In this document: positions 1 through 8,051 of the stretch, piece after piece | How positions within the stretch are numbered: position 1 is the stretch's first letter | Layout: each line of letters opens with the position of its first letter | From: Cohnella fermenti | GTDB lineage: Bacteria > Bacillota > Bacilli > Paenibacillales > Paenibacillaceae | Assembly: GCF_004801405.1 (NCBI RefSeq) | Contig: NZ_SSOB01000006.1 | Location: 1-64,000 of the forward strand | Direction: 5' to 3' | Length of the DNA: 64,000 bases | The notes under the pieces: generated by a model | What the model was told of the DNA's origin: nothing | Database searches by the model: none | What the model saw: only the letters and a program-made list of their open reading frames with translations | Translations under genes and position numbers: made by a program

Positions 1-1
1 A

Positions 2-241
2 GAGGCGATTCTCTTGTTTCTTCGGCGACCCGAAATTCCGTTTGACAATAACCAGGCGGAACGCGATCTGCGGATGGTCAAGGTGAAACAGAAAGTCTCG
101 GGTGCGTTTCGAACGCAAGCGGGTGCCGTCACGTTTGCGCGTTTACGGAGCGTCATCTCCACGTTGATTAAACAAAAACTCCCCGTTCTCTCCTCGTTAA
201 CCGACGCTTTTCGCGGCACACTTGTTATCCCCGGTACCTAA
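2..241 (+). CDS. IS66-family transposase, C-terminal end (cut by window start)
   Basis: The reading frame is open from the first bases of the window, so the gene starts upstream and only about 79 codons are seen. The visible part carries the conserved C-terminal block of IS66 transposases ([19 protein letters not shown], then a Gly-rich segment and a Ser-rich helix), which includes the last acidic residue of the DDE catalytic site. Such transposases move the element by cut-and-paste DNA transfer. I see no clear terminal inverted repeat in the following 150 bases; instead a 52-bp repeat array begins right after the stop. Whether the element is intact cannot be told from this end. Confidence 0.85.
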   Translation, partial: EAILLFLRRPEIPFDNNQAERDLRMVKVKQKVSGAFRTQAGAVTFARLRSVISTLIKQKLPVLSSLTDAFRGTLVIPGT

Positions 242-242
242 G

Positions 243-430
243 TAGTAACGATTTTTCACATTCGCGACGGGGATTGGCGGCCGTTTTGGGGCATTCTATG
301 TGGTTTTTCACATTTATTGCCCTCTCAATGAGGGCCAACTCCTGTTTTTATGCGATTTTTGGCATATAAACCTTATTTGTGCCGATTAAGCAGCGTTTGT
401 ATGTGAAATTTCGCATTCGTGCAGCGTGCA
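243..430. repeat. Array A: four degenerate 51-52 bp units with ATGTG/CACAT palindrome
   Basis: The core TTCACAT (or TTGGCAT, TTCGCAT) recurs at 255, 307, 359 and 410, giving steps of 52, 52 and 51 bp. Better copies read ATGTGGTTTTTCACAT or ATGTGAAATTTCGCAT, an inverted repeat with a T-rich centre. It lies between the 3' ends of the IS66 transposase and dnaI. The rest of 242-588 holds no gene I can support. Confidence 0.7.
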
Positions 431-588
431 GGGGGAGGATAGGGGCCAGTCGGGCAAAAAACGGCTATCGAGGAGGGCTAGGCGATACGTGCGTTGTCGG
501 CAATGCCGCGCGAGCGCTGCCGGGTCGCCGAAGGCGGAACCCCGGCGCGCGGAGCGCGCGCGTGTCGTCGGAGGCCGGCGATGCGCGA

Positions 589-1539
589 TCACTGCCCCCG
601 ATGGTTCCGGCCGCGAACGTGGACGACGTCGACGAATGGCCGGATGCGGTCCATCAGCCGCTGCCCCTTGTGCAGCTCCTCGCCTTCCTTGTGCGTGAAG
701 CTGAAGTGCTTCTCGAGCGAGTCGAGGTCGTGGTTCGACGTGTAGAAGGTCGGCTTGCGGTTCATCCGGAAGTTGAGAATCGCACCCAGCACGTGGTCCC
801 GCACCCAGGGGCTCAGGTTCTCCGCGCCGATGTCGTCGAAGACGAGAAGATCGCATTCCTTCATGAGCGAGACGGTCTCCTTCAGCTTCTGCGGCTCCAT
901 CATCATGCCCTTAGCGTCCTCGACGAACTCCGGCATGTAGACGATGACGCCCGAGAGCCCTTCCTTGGCGAGCTTGTGGAGCAGGTAGCCGGCCATGAAC
1001 GTCTTGCCCGTGCCGAAGCTGCCCATCAGGTACAGCCCCTTCGTGCCGAGGCCGACGGTCTTGGTCGCTTCGACGTACTGCAGCACCTTGTTCACGGCCA
1101 TGGAGCGTTCCCCGTCCAGGTCCAGCATCTCCAACTCGTTGAAGCGGTCGTCCGAAGCGTCGACGTCGGCGTAATAGCTTGTGATCTGGCGGCGGATGCG
1201 CTCCTGCTGCTCGTGCGCAGTCCACTTCGAGCAAGGCGCCTTGCTGTCGAACAACTGCCACTCGCCGTTCACTTCCTCGCAAGTCAGCCGCGTGGAGTGG
1301 CCCTGCATGTCGTTCGGGCAATTGGCAAGCCCCGGACATTCCTTGCAGTTGCGGTACTCGACCGACATCTGGTACAGCTTGTTCATGTTGATCCGCAGCG
1401 TGCGTTCGGTCAATTCCGGGTACCGTTCCCGGAACTTCGCGACGAGCGGGTCGCGCAGCACGCGATCGCCGATCGCTTGCGGGTCCTGCCCGCCGGCGGC
1501 CTGCTTCCAGCCGCGAAGCGCTTCTCCGAGCGATTCCAT
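589..1539 (-). CDS. dnaI: Primosomal protein DnaI, helicase loader
   Basis: A 316-residue AAA+ ATPase that loads the replicative helicase DnaC onto DNA together with DnaB and DnaD in Bacillota. The N-terminal domain shows the zinc-site residues C65, C68, C74, H81 and C87; the AAA+ domain has Walker A GSFGTGKT (about 173-180) and Walker B LLVFDDIGAE (about 228-237). Length fits the B. subtilis protein (about 311). The ATG follows a GGAAGGAGGAG site. It starts 21 bases after the dnaB stop, so the two form an operon, as in Bacillus. Function follows from family knowledge; identification is firm. Confidence 0.97.
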   Translation of the reverse strand: MESLGEALRGWKQAAGGQDPQAIGDRVLRDPLVAKFRERYPELTERTLRINMNKLYQMSVEYRNCKECPGLANCPNDMQGHSTRLTCEEVNGEWQLFDSKAPCSKWTAHEQQERIRRQITSYYADVDASDDRFNELEMLDLDGERSMAVNKVLQYVEATKTVGLGTKGLYLMGSFGTGKTFMAGYLLHKLAKEGLSGVIVYMPEFVEDAKGMMMEPQKLKETVSLMKECDLLVFDDIGAENLSPWVRDHVLGAILNFRMNRKPTFYTSNHDLDSLEKHFSFTHKEGEELHKGQRLMDRIRPFVDVVHVRGRNHRGQ

Positions 1540-1560
1540 CCTGTCTCCTCCTTCCTGACG

Positions 1561-3123
1561 TTACTGCGGGTTCTTCCCCTGAAGCTTGCGGGCCAGCTCG
1601 CGCATCTTCTCCCGGTCCTCGGCGGATACTTCCTCCGCAGGCCCGTCTCCGACGACCGGCATCGCCGGCTTGCGCGAGCCGCCGATGCCGCCTGCGCCGC
1701 CGCGTCTTCCTCTGCCGCCCGCTCCGTAGCCGGACGGCTTGCCCGCTGCCGGCTCGTCCTCTTGGCCGCGGCGCCTGCGCTCGAGCGTCTCGTTCAGCTT
1801 CTCCTGGCTGCGGACATAAGCAACCGCCTTCTCGTACGTATCAATACCCTTCGCGAGCATGTTCGACGCGATCGAGTCGATGAAGTTGTTCGTCAGCCGC
1901 TGCGTGTCCTCCATGCCCATGAGGTAATGGAACAGCACGTTCACAACCGGGTCCGGCAGCCCGTAATTAATGCTGATCTTCTCAAAAATATTCGAGAAAG
2001 AAGCCGGGACCGCCCCCGGGAAGTATCGTTCCTGCATCCGCGTGTACGGTTCGGTCCGAAGCAACCTGTTGTATTGTTCCTTCGACACCTTCGCCGGGAA
2101 GCGCGCGGGCACATCGAGCATCGCGGCTCCTGCCGTGAGCTCGCCCCCTGCCTCTTCCGCCTCGCTTGCTCCTGCCGAGGCCGCGCCGGCGCCGCCGGGA
2201 GAGTTCAGCCGAGCCATGTATCGCTCGCGCTCCTCGCCCCGCTTCCGGGTCTGCCGGTAGATCAGATTGGCACGGGCCTGAAGCGCATCCCAGCGCAGCG
2301 TCCCGTCCGCCTCGAAGCTGCCGTCTTCGTCGAGCAGGCGGCAGATCTCCGGCACCTCCAGGTCGAACTTGTAGGCGAGGTAATTGATCTGCTCCATCGC
2401 CTCGTCCTGAAGCGGCAGCCGCTCCACGAAGGCGCGGTTCGCCGAACCGCGCGGGAAGCGTAGCAGCATGTCGCTGTGCCGGATCTTCTCCGGCTTGCGG
2501 ATTCGCGGCGAGGCGACCGCCTCCACCGCCGAAGCGCTCTCGGAGAGCGCAGCTTCCAGCTCGGGATCGACGGGCCCGGCGCTTAACCGGAACAACTCGT
2601 AGAACGGCACGGTCGCCTCTTCGCGGTTCATGAAGCGTGCGAGGCCGACCGGGCGCTCCGGCGCGAAGCGGCTCTTCAGCTCAAGAAGCGCAGGCTTCCC
2701 GATCTTGTCCCTCAGCAGCAGGCTCAGGTGCAGATTGGTGAAGAATTCCGCCGCGGGCAGAGGGCGAAGAAGCACGTATTCGTACAGCGTCTCTTCGTTC
2801 GCGGGATCATATTGCCGATACACCTGCAGCAGACCGACGGCTTCGAGCTTCGAGGAGCCCTCGATAAGCTGCTTGCGCCCCGCGTCGTTCGGGTCGAGAT
2901 CGAGTCCGAGGAACAGCCTGCGCTGCGGCTCGGGAACGGTATAGCCAAGCCGCTCCTCCTCCAGAAGGTGGTAGAGCAGCGTATAGAGACCGACGGCGAA
3001 CGCTCCGACCATCGGCTGATAGAGATGAGAGAGAAGAGTCCGGTCGAGACCGCTGAGCGCGAAGTCCCGATAGGCCACGTAACGGTGGTTCTCCGTGAAT
3101 TCCAGGCGATTCGACACTCGCAT
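1561..3123 (-). CDS. dnaB: Replication initiation and membrane attachment protein DnaB
   Basis: A 520-residue primosome component of low-GC Gram-positives (unrelated to E. coli DnaB helicase) that acts with DnaD and DnaI in helicase loading at oriC and at restarting forks. The N-terminus (NRLEFTENHRYVAYRDF, then LSHLYQPMVGAFAVGLY) is the typical DnaB/DnaD winged-helix region; a second DnaD-like domain lies around 340-440 (NYGLPDPVVNVLFHYLM). The C-terminal 80 residues are Gly/Arg-rich and probably disordered, which explains the extra length over the B. subtilis protein (472). The Shine-Dalgarno site before the ATG is weak. Confidence 0.95.
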   Translation of the reverse strand: MRVSNRLEFTENHRYVAYRDFALSGLDRTLLSHLYQPMVGAFAVGLYTLLYHLLEEERLGYTVPEPQRRLFLGLDLDPNDAGRKQLIEGSSKLEAVGLLQVYRQYDPANEETLYEYVLLRPLPAAEFFTNLHLSLLLRDKIGKPALLELKSRFAPERPVGLARFMNREEATVPFYELFRLSAGPVDPELEAALSESASAVEAVASPRIRKPEKIRHSDMLLRFPRGSANRAFVERLPLQDEAMEQINYLAYKFDLEVPEICRLLDEDGSFEADGTLRWDALQARANLIYRQTRKRGEERERYMARLNSPGGAGAASAGASEAEEAGGELTAGAAMLDVPARFPAKVSKEQYNRLLRTEPYTRMQERYFPGAVPASFSNIFEKISINYGLPDPVVNVLFHYLMGMEDTQRLTNNFIDSIASNMLAKGIDTYEKAVAYVRSQEKLNETLERRRRGQEDEPAAGKPSGYGAGGRGRRGGAGGIGGSRKPAMPVVGDGPAEEVSAEDREKMRELARKLQGKNPQ

Positions 3124-3317
3124 AACGTAGATAACACTCTTTTCATAGAGAAAGTCTCTCTATTGTAGCACAAAGCTCAGCGCAACTGGATAGGGAAAAG
3201 AAAGCCCCGAGATGGGAGTCGCTTGCAGGAGAAACGGGAATGGGAGCTTGGCGATTCGGCCGCGATTGTACTATTCTAGAGGGACCACCACTCCACCCAG
3301 AAAGAAAGGGAGCTTCC

Positions 3318-3803
3318 ATGTCATTCGAACGCCAAACGCTGTCCGGCAGCCGGGAAGAGAACGAACGCCTGCTGCTCGCCCAGCTCGCCAGCCTGATCGA
3401 AGGCGAACCGAGCCGCATCGCGAATCTGGCCAACGCCTCCGCGCTGCTGAACGTCTACCTGACCGATATCAACTGGGTCGGCTTCTATCTGCTCGAAGAC
3501 GGCGAGCTCGTGCTCGGCCCGTTCCAGGGGCTGCCCGCCTGCGTGCGCATCGCCCTCGGGCGCGGCGTGTGCGGCACGGCCGCGCTGCGGCGCGAGACGG
3601 TCCGGGTGGAGGACGTCCATGCCTTCCCCGGTCATATCGCCTGCGACGCCGCCTCCAATTCCGAGATCGTCGTCCCGCTGCACGACAAGCTCGGCGAGCC
3701 GATCGGCGTCCTCGACATCGACAGCCCGCTCCGCGGCCGATTCACGGACGCCGACCAGCTCCTGTTGGAGCGATTCGTCCGCACGCTCGGCAATCACCTG
3801 TAA
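3318..3803 (+). CDS. Free methionine-R-sulfoxide reductase (GAF domain)
   Basis: A 161-residue single-GAF-domain protein matching the fRMsr family (E. coli MsrC/YebR, B. subtilis YtsP), which reduces free methionine-R-sulfoxide in the cytoplasm with thioredoxin. The three cysteines used by the family are present: C75, C85 and C109 (ACVRIALGRGVCG and HIACDAASNSE). I chose the ATG at 3318 because AAAGAAAGGGAG lies just upstream and homologues begin here; an in-frame start 78 bases earlier would add a tail unlike the family. The gene converges with the next one, overlapping it by 10 bases. Confidence 0.9.
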   Translation: MSFERQTLSGSREENERLLLAQLASLIEGEPSRIANLANASALLNVYLTDINWVGFYLLEDGELVLGPFQGLPACVRIALGRGVCGTAALRRETVRVEDVHAFPGHIACDAASNSEIVVPLHDKLGEPIGVLDIDSPLRGRFTDADQLLLERFVRTLGNHL

Positions 3804-4690
3804 TCCTTGAAGGTCGAATTGTCCTCTTCGTCCGCCGGCTCGTCCGGGTCGAAGCCGATCCCGTACGTCTCGGAACGGAATCCGTCTTCCCCGATGCGAG
3901 CCGCAACCGGGCGCGGGCCTTCCTCCAGCGCGGCGATCCAGTCGCGAATAAGCTGGGCGCAAGCGCCGGAGGAATGAATCGGCAGCCGCTCGTCCGCTCC
4001 GGGAATCCACGCGGTCGAGGCGCGGCCGAGCCCCCGCTGCAGCATCTTGGCATCGGGAGCGGCCTTGCGATCATTCTCTCCGAACAGAAGCAGCGCCGGC
4101 TTCCCGATGCGTCCGAGCCGCTCCGTCGCCCGGCAGTCGAGGCAGGCGGACAAGTATTCCTTCCACTTGTCCGGATCTCCCGCCTTCGTCTCCGCGCGCA
4201 GCCGATGGAACGCTTCGGCGTTGTCGGCATGTCTCCAGCCTCCTGCAAGCGCGAGCAGTTCCTTCGCCTTGAAGGAGGCGGCGAGCTTCATCGCCTGCGC
4301 CTCCAGCCGGCGCCTGCGGTCCGTCAGCTCGGACACGCCCGACAGCATGGCCGCCCCGCGGAACCGGTCCGGGTAGGCGAGCATCGCCTCCAGCGCCACA
4401 AGCGAAGCGGACGAATACGAGACGAGGTAAGCTTGGCTCAACTCCAACTCGTCCAGCAGCAGCCGAACATCTTCGGCGAGCACGGGAATTGTGATGCGTT
4501 CCCGCGAAGATGCGCTGCGGCCATGGCCTCGGAAGTCGAAGGCCAATACCCGATGATCCTGGGCCAGGTCGTTGCGCAGGTACGTGAACACGCGGCTGCC
4601 CATGCAGGGCGGATGCAGCAAGACAAGCGCGCGTCCGCGTCCCTGCAGGTGATAATGCGTCTCTACTCCGTTAATATGCAGCAAGGGCAC
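3794..4690 (-). CDS. Alpha/beta hydrolase
   Basis: A 298-residue alpha/beta-hydrolase fold protein. Visible landmarks are the oxyanion strand LVLLHPPCMGSRVF, the FDFRGHGRS turn, a nucleophile-elbow position SYSSAS (Ser rather than Gly on both sides, so a degenerate elbow), an acid in LFGEND, and a late His in ADERLPIHS. The GTG start at 4690 follows GGAGGTGGG; longer frames reach back into gtrA and are unlikely. It is the last gene of a yuiB-gtrA-hydrolase transcription unit. The C-terminal 35 residues are acidic and outside the fold. Substrate unknown. Confidence 0.85.
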   Translation of the reverse strand: MPLLHINGVETHYHLQGRGRALVLLHPPCMGSRVFTYLRNDLAQDHRVLAFDFRGHGRSASSRERITIPVLAEDVRLLLDELELSQAYLVSYSSASLVALEAMLAYPDRFRGAAMLSGVSELTDRRRRLEAQAMKLAASFKAKELLALAGGWRHADNAEAFHRLRAETKAGDPDKWKEYLSACLDCRATERLGRIGKPALLLFGENDRKAAPDAKMLQRGLGRASTAWIPGADERLPIHSSGACAQLIRDWIAALEEGPRPVAARIGEDGFRSETYGIGFDPDEPADEEDNSTFKDYR

Positions 4691-4748
4691 GGTCCCACCT
4701 CCGGTTTGGTCCCCGTTAGCGTTCCCGCACCCTCTATCTTCCCATACG

Positions 4749-5168
4749 TCAGGCTTCCTCCTGCTTCCGCTGCGGCTCCCGGAATACCCACAGCTTGCTG
4801 CCCGCATAATTCGCCGCGAGCGAGGCGACGATCGAGACGAGCTTGGCCGCCAGCGGACTGAAGCCAAGTCCCTTCTCCATCCCGAGCAGCACGGCCATCG
4901 ACACGCCGAACGAGACGGCGTTCACGATGCCGAATCGGAGAAGCTCCCCCGCGCTGGCTCGCTTCCCGGTGCGGAACGTCCAGGAACGATTCCAGACGTA
5001 GCTGTTCAGGAAGCCGCACAGGTACGAGATCGTCTGGGCCAGAGCCGACGCAGCGCCGAGCCCGTACACGAGCGCGGAGAAAACGACGAGATCGACCGCC
5101 GTGTTCATAACGCCTACCGTCGCGAACTTCGCCAACTGGTTGATTTTCCCCCGGGACCCTGACGTCAT
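4749..5168 (-). CDS. GtrA-like family membrane protein
   Basis: A 139-residue protein with four predicted membrane helices (about 14-35, 40-62, 80-98, 106-125). The pattern QLAKFATVGVMNTAVDLVVFSAL, then FLNSYVWNRSWTFR and the closing NYAGSKLWVFR is the GtrA signature; members are thought to flip or carry polyprenyl-linked sugars for surface glycan decoration. Its ATG overlaps the yuiB stop by one base (TGATG), implying translational coupling. The specific glycan cannot be read from the context. Confidence 0.88.
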   Translation of the reverse strand: MTSGSRGKINQLAKFATVGVMNTAVDLVVFSALVYGLGAASALAQTISYLCGFLNSYVWNRSWTFRTGKRASAGELLRFGIVNAVSFGVSMAVLLGMEKGLGFSPLAAKLVSIVASLAANYAGSKLWVFREPQRKQEEA

Positions 5169-5452
5169 CAGAACATCCGATACCCGTTCTTGCGAAGCGA
5201 CCGGATCGCCCAGCCGCTAGACAGCGCGCCGCCGATTCCGGCGAGGAACGGCCACAGGAACACCCCGATGAACGCCAGCCAGCTCAGCTCCGGGTCCCAG
5301 AAGTGCCACACGCCGAGCGGCAGCACGATTATGACATAGAGCCAGGTCGGCATCCATGTCGTCTTGATAAGCATATTGAGAATAAAGCCGATCCCGAAGA
5401 ACAACACGTAGAACAGCAGGGTACCGACAACTTCTTGAATCAACTCTGTCAT
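5168..5452 (-). CDS. yuiB: YuiB-like small membrane protein
   Basis: A 94-residue, three-helix membrane protein resembling Bacillus YuiB (LLFYVLFFGIGFILNMLIKTTWMPTWLYVIIVLPLG). No function is established for the family. It heads the minus-strand unit yuiB-gtrA-hydrolase and is divergent from hemQ. In B. subtilis yuiB also lies near yumB/yumC and yuiA, so the wider neighbourhood here (ndh, yumC, yuzB, yutI) supports the assignment. The name rests on recalled sequence similarity. Confidence 0.75.
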   Translation of the reverse strand: MTELIQEVVGTLLFYVLFFGIGFILNMLIKTTWMPTWLYVIIVLPLGVWHFWDPELSWLAFIGVFLWPFLAGIGGALSSGWAIRSLRKNGYRMF

Positions 5453-5513
5453 AGCTGCTTCCTCCCGACATCATATCACCTTACAGTTTACAAGATCGTT
5501 TTCGGCCTAGTCA

Positions 5514-5593
5514 ATGTTCACTCGATGTTCACCTGATGTTCACCGCGCGTTCTTCGCAACCGTTTGCCCCCCCGGGGGCCAATCCGCTAAAAT
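5514..5593 (+). promoter_or_regulatory. hemQ upstream region: three phased ATGTTCAC repeats and likely sigma-A promoter
   Basis: ATGTTCAC occurs at 5514, 5525 and 5536, exactly 11 bp apart, about one helical turn. Downstream is a plausible promoter TTGCCC (5564-5569), 18-bp spacer containing a CCCCCGGGGG palindrome, and TAAAAT (5588-5593). The repeats could be an activator or repressor site for hemQ or for divergent yuiB; the regulator is unknown. Confidence 0.45.
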
Positions 5594-5644
5594 ATAGAAG
5601 AGATACGTGGAGACCAAGCTATAGCGAGGAGAGACGACAAGAAG

Positions 5645-6391
5645 ATGAGCGAAGCTGCACAAACATTGGACGGCTGGTACGTCCTTCATGATTTCCGTAC
5701 GGTGGATTGGGCCGCCTGGCAGGATGCGTCGGAGGCGGAGCGCGAGAAGGCAACGCGGGAGCTGCTGACGCTGATCGGCGGCTGGGAGGAGACGGAGGCG
5801 CGCAAGGAAGGCAGCCTGGCGCTGTACAGCATCGTCGGCCAGAAGGCGGACTTCGTCTTCATGCACCTCAGGGAGACGCTGCAGGAGCTGAACGCGATCG
5901 AGAATTCGTACAACAAGTCGGCGTTCGCGCGGTTCACGAAGCCGGTGCACTCGTACGTGAGCGTCGTCGAGCTGAGCAACTACATGGGCCAGCCGGGCGT
6001 CGATCCGATGCAGGTGCCGGAGATCGTCGCTCGCCTGAAGCCGATTCTGCCGAAGGCGGAGCACATCTGCTTCTACCCGATGAACAAGCGTCGTCTGCTC
6101 GGCGACAACTGGTACATGCTGCCGATGGACGACCGCAAGGCGATGATGCGCAGCCACGGCATGATCGGCCGAAGCTATGCCGGCAAGGTCAAGCAGATCA
6201 TCAGCGGCTCGGTCGGCTTCGACGACTGGGAATGGGGCGTCACGCTGTTCGCGGACGACGCGCTGCAGTTCAAGAAGCTCGTGTACGAGATGCGCTTCGA
6301 CGAAGTGAGCGCCCGCTACGGCGAGTTCGGCGAGTTCTACGTCGGCAACCGCCTGACGCGCGACTCGCTGAGCGAATTGTTGAAGGTGTAA
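5645..6391 (+). CDS. hemQ: Coproheme decarboxylase HemQ (ChdC)
   Basis: A 248-residue protein of the chlorite-dismutase fold that performs the last step of the coproporphyrin-dependent heme pathway of Gram-positives: oxidative decarboxylation of coproheme III to heme b. The family's reactive tyrosine and lysine are in YPMNK (Y144, K148), and the proximal heme ligand is H171 in RSHGMIG. Length matches B. subtilis HemQ (254). The ATG follows GCGAGGAGAGACGACAAG. It is monocistronic here, followed by repeats; ctaA, ctaB and sco elsewhere in the window use its product. Confidence 0.95.
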   Translation: MSEAAQTLDGWYVLHDFRTVDWAAWQDASEAEREKATRELLTLIGGWEETEARKEGSLALYSIVGQKADFVFMHLRETLQELNAIENSYNKSAFARFTKPVHSYVSVVELSNYMGQPGVDPMQVPEIVARLKPILPKAEHICFYPMNKRRLLGDNWYMLPMDDRKAMMRSHGMIGRSYAGKVKQIISGSVGFDDWEWGVTLFADDALQFKKLVYEMRFDEVSARYGEFGEFYVGNRLTRDSLSELLKV

Positions 6392-6410
6392 CGTGAAGCA
6401 ATAAGGACAA

Positions 6411-6530
6411 GGCGCAGGCTATCGGTGAAAAGCGTAGGCTATCGGTGAAAAGCACAGGCTATCGAGATGCAATGCGAAGCTATGGTGCACGCGCCGGCTA
6501 TTAGTGCATACGCAGGCTGTCGATGCCGAA
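6411..6530. repeat. Short tandem array, about six units of 20 bp
   Basis: Units related to AGGCTATCGGTGAAAAGC start with GGCT or AGCT at about 6417, 6437, 6457, 6477, 6496 and 6515. The first three are nearly identical and the last three degenerate. The array begins about 20 bp after the hemQ stop. Confidence 0.7.
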
Positions 6531-6631
6531 CTCAACCCGCTCGTGCAAGAGCCGCCGACCTTCCGGCCGGCCCTGCATTGAGCGGGTTTTGTTATATCCC
6601 GGCCCCGTCCGCGCGCCTGTTGCCACTTCAG

Positions 6632-7380
6632 TTGGGTCGTGGTTACTCATCTGCACCCACCATACCTGTTCGGACTCCCGCACTTGAGTAATGGTGACTC
6701 ATCTCGGTTCCTCCGCGCGCCTATCGCCGCTTCGGTTTAGTCGTGGTTACTCATCTGCACCCATCATGCCCGCTCGAACGCCTGCACTTGAGTAATGGTG
6801 ACTCATCTCGGTACCTCCGCGCGCCTATCGTCGCTTCGGTTGGGTCGTGGTTACTCATCTGCACCCATCATGCCTGCTCGAACGCCTGCACTTGAGTAAT
6901 AGTTACTCATCTCGGTACCTCCGCGCGCCTGTCGACGCTCCAGTTGGGTCGTGGTTACTCATCTGCACCCACCATGCCTGCTCGGACGCCCGCACTTGAG
7001 TAATGGTGACTCATCTCGGTTCCTCCGCGCGCCTAATGCCGTTTCAGTTGAGTCGTGGTTACTCATCTGCACCCATCATGCCTGCTCGGACGCCCGCACT
7101 TGAGTAATGGTGACTCATCTCGGTACCTCCGCGCGCCTATCGCCGCTTCGGTTGAGTCGTGGTTACTCATCTGCACCCATCATGCCTGCTCGGACGCCTG
7201 TACTTGAGTAATAGCTACTCATCTCAGTACCTCCACGCGCCTATCGCCGCTTCAGTTGAGTCGTGGTTACTCATCCGCACCCACCATGCCTGCTCGGACG
7301 CCCGCACTTGAGTAATGGTGACTCATCTCGGCACCTCCGCGCGCCTGTCGTCGCTTCGGTTGGGTCGTGGTTACTCTTCC
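6632..7380. repeat. Array B: 15 units of exactly 52 bp with TGAGT-N7-ACTCA palindrome
   Basis: The ACTCAT core falls at 6645, 6697, 6749, 6801, 6853, 6905, 6957, 7009, 7061, 7113, 7165, 7217, 7269 and 7321, with a degenerate last copy at 7373; every step is 52 bp. Two unit types alternate (palindrome centre AATGGTG or CGTGGTT), so the region also reads as a 104-bp tandem repeat. Several centre-CGTGGTT copies have TGGGT or TTAGT instead of TGAGT. No coding capacity is supported. Confidence 0.95.
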
Positions 7381-7479
7381 TCCAATCGACGCTTTATCCC
7401 GGCTGTGTGCGCAGTCTTCTTATGGGATAACTTCCTCGCCCCCGACAAGCGATTCGCCCCCATAGTCCGATGTCTGTTG

Positions 7480-7668
7480 CGATTTTATGTGATTTTTCAC
7501 ATTCGTCAGCGCTGGATTGGAGGGAATCGGAGCGTTTTATGCGATTTTTAGCATATATACGGTTTTTCCGGGGGCAATTTTCTCCATGTATGTGGTTTTT
7601 CACATATAATCGCGCAAAGTGCCCGTTATTGTGCTCGCCAATGTGAATTTTCACATATATTCCTGCTG
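7480..7668. repeat. Array C: four 51-52 bp units with ATGTGA/TCACAT palindrome
   Basis: Cores TTCACAT or TTAGCAT lie at 7496, 7548, 7599 and 7650 (steps 52, 51, 51). Units read like ATGTGATTTTTCACAT followed by a variable 35-bp spacer. Same family as arrays A and D. It sits on the far side of array B, so 6392-7769 is almost entirely repeats and contains no gene I can support. Confidence 0.8.
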
Positions 7669-7712
7669 TCCAGCAGTATTGCCGCCTCCGATACGCCAAT
7701 GCGCCAACACAA

Positions 7713-7747
7713 GCAAAACCCGGCCAAGCCTGTTCAGGCTTGCCGGG
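7713..7747 (-). terminator. Rho-independent terminator after the 7770-8051 gene
   Basis: On the minus strand CCCGGCAAGCCTG pairs with CAGGCTTGGCCGGG around a short loop, followed by TTTTGCTTG. Confidence 0.8.
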
Positions 7748-7769
7748 CTGTTCCTTCAATCCTCGATCC

Positions 7770-8051
7770 TTAATCCTCGTCCGATTCCGCCAGCTTCCTC
7801 ATCTGGGCTTCCCACTCGGAGCGGCGAAGCTCCTCAAGGTACTCCTGCGTCATCCGGTCGCGCTCGCGGCCCTTCTCCTTCAGCCGCTCGATGCCGGGCT
7901 GGATGAGCAGGTCGACCTCCGCCTGGACGATGGCCGACAGGTCGTAGCGGCTCTGCGACTCGAGGTAGCCGCCGACCTCCATGAGCGCGTTGTAGCGATC
8001 CAGCTCGGGCCGGGTGAGCAAGCCCCGGACCTGCACGCTGCAGTGCCGCAT
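7770..8051 (-). CDS. Hypothetical protein coupled to ndh
   Basis: A 93-residue soluble, charged, mostly helical protein (LTRPELDRYNALMEVGGYLES, then a Glu/Arg-rich C-terminus). I do not recognise the family. The ATG at 8051 shares its A with the ndh stop codon (TAATG), which argues for translational coupling and against the longer frame that reaches into ndh. A terminator follows, so it is the last gene of a two-gene ndh unit. It could modulate or accompany the dehydrogenase, but nothing in the sequence shows how. Confidence 0.75.
   Translation of the reverse strand: MRHCSVQVRGLLTRPELDRYNALMEVGGYLESQSRYDLSAIVQAEVDLLIQPGIERLKEKGRERDRMTQEYLEELRRSEWEAQMRKLAESDED

Noticed and set aside
379-2463. 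694-residue plus-strand frame over dnaB and dnaI
   Set aside because: It is the high-GC antisense shadow of dnaI and dnaB, which have clear motifs.
6632-7380. CRISPR array
   Set aside because: Repeats are adjacent and spacers are near-identical rather than unique, and no cas gene is nearby.
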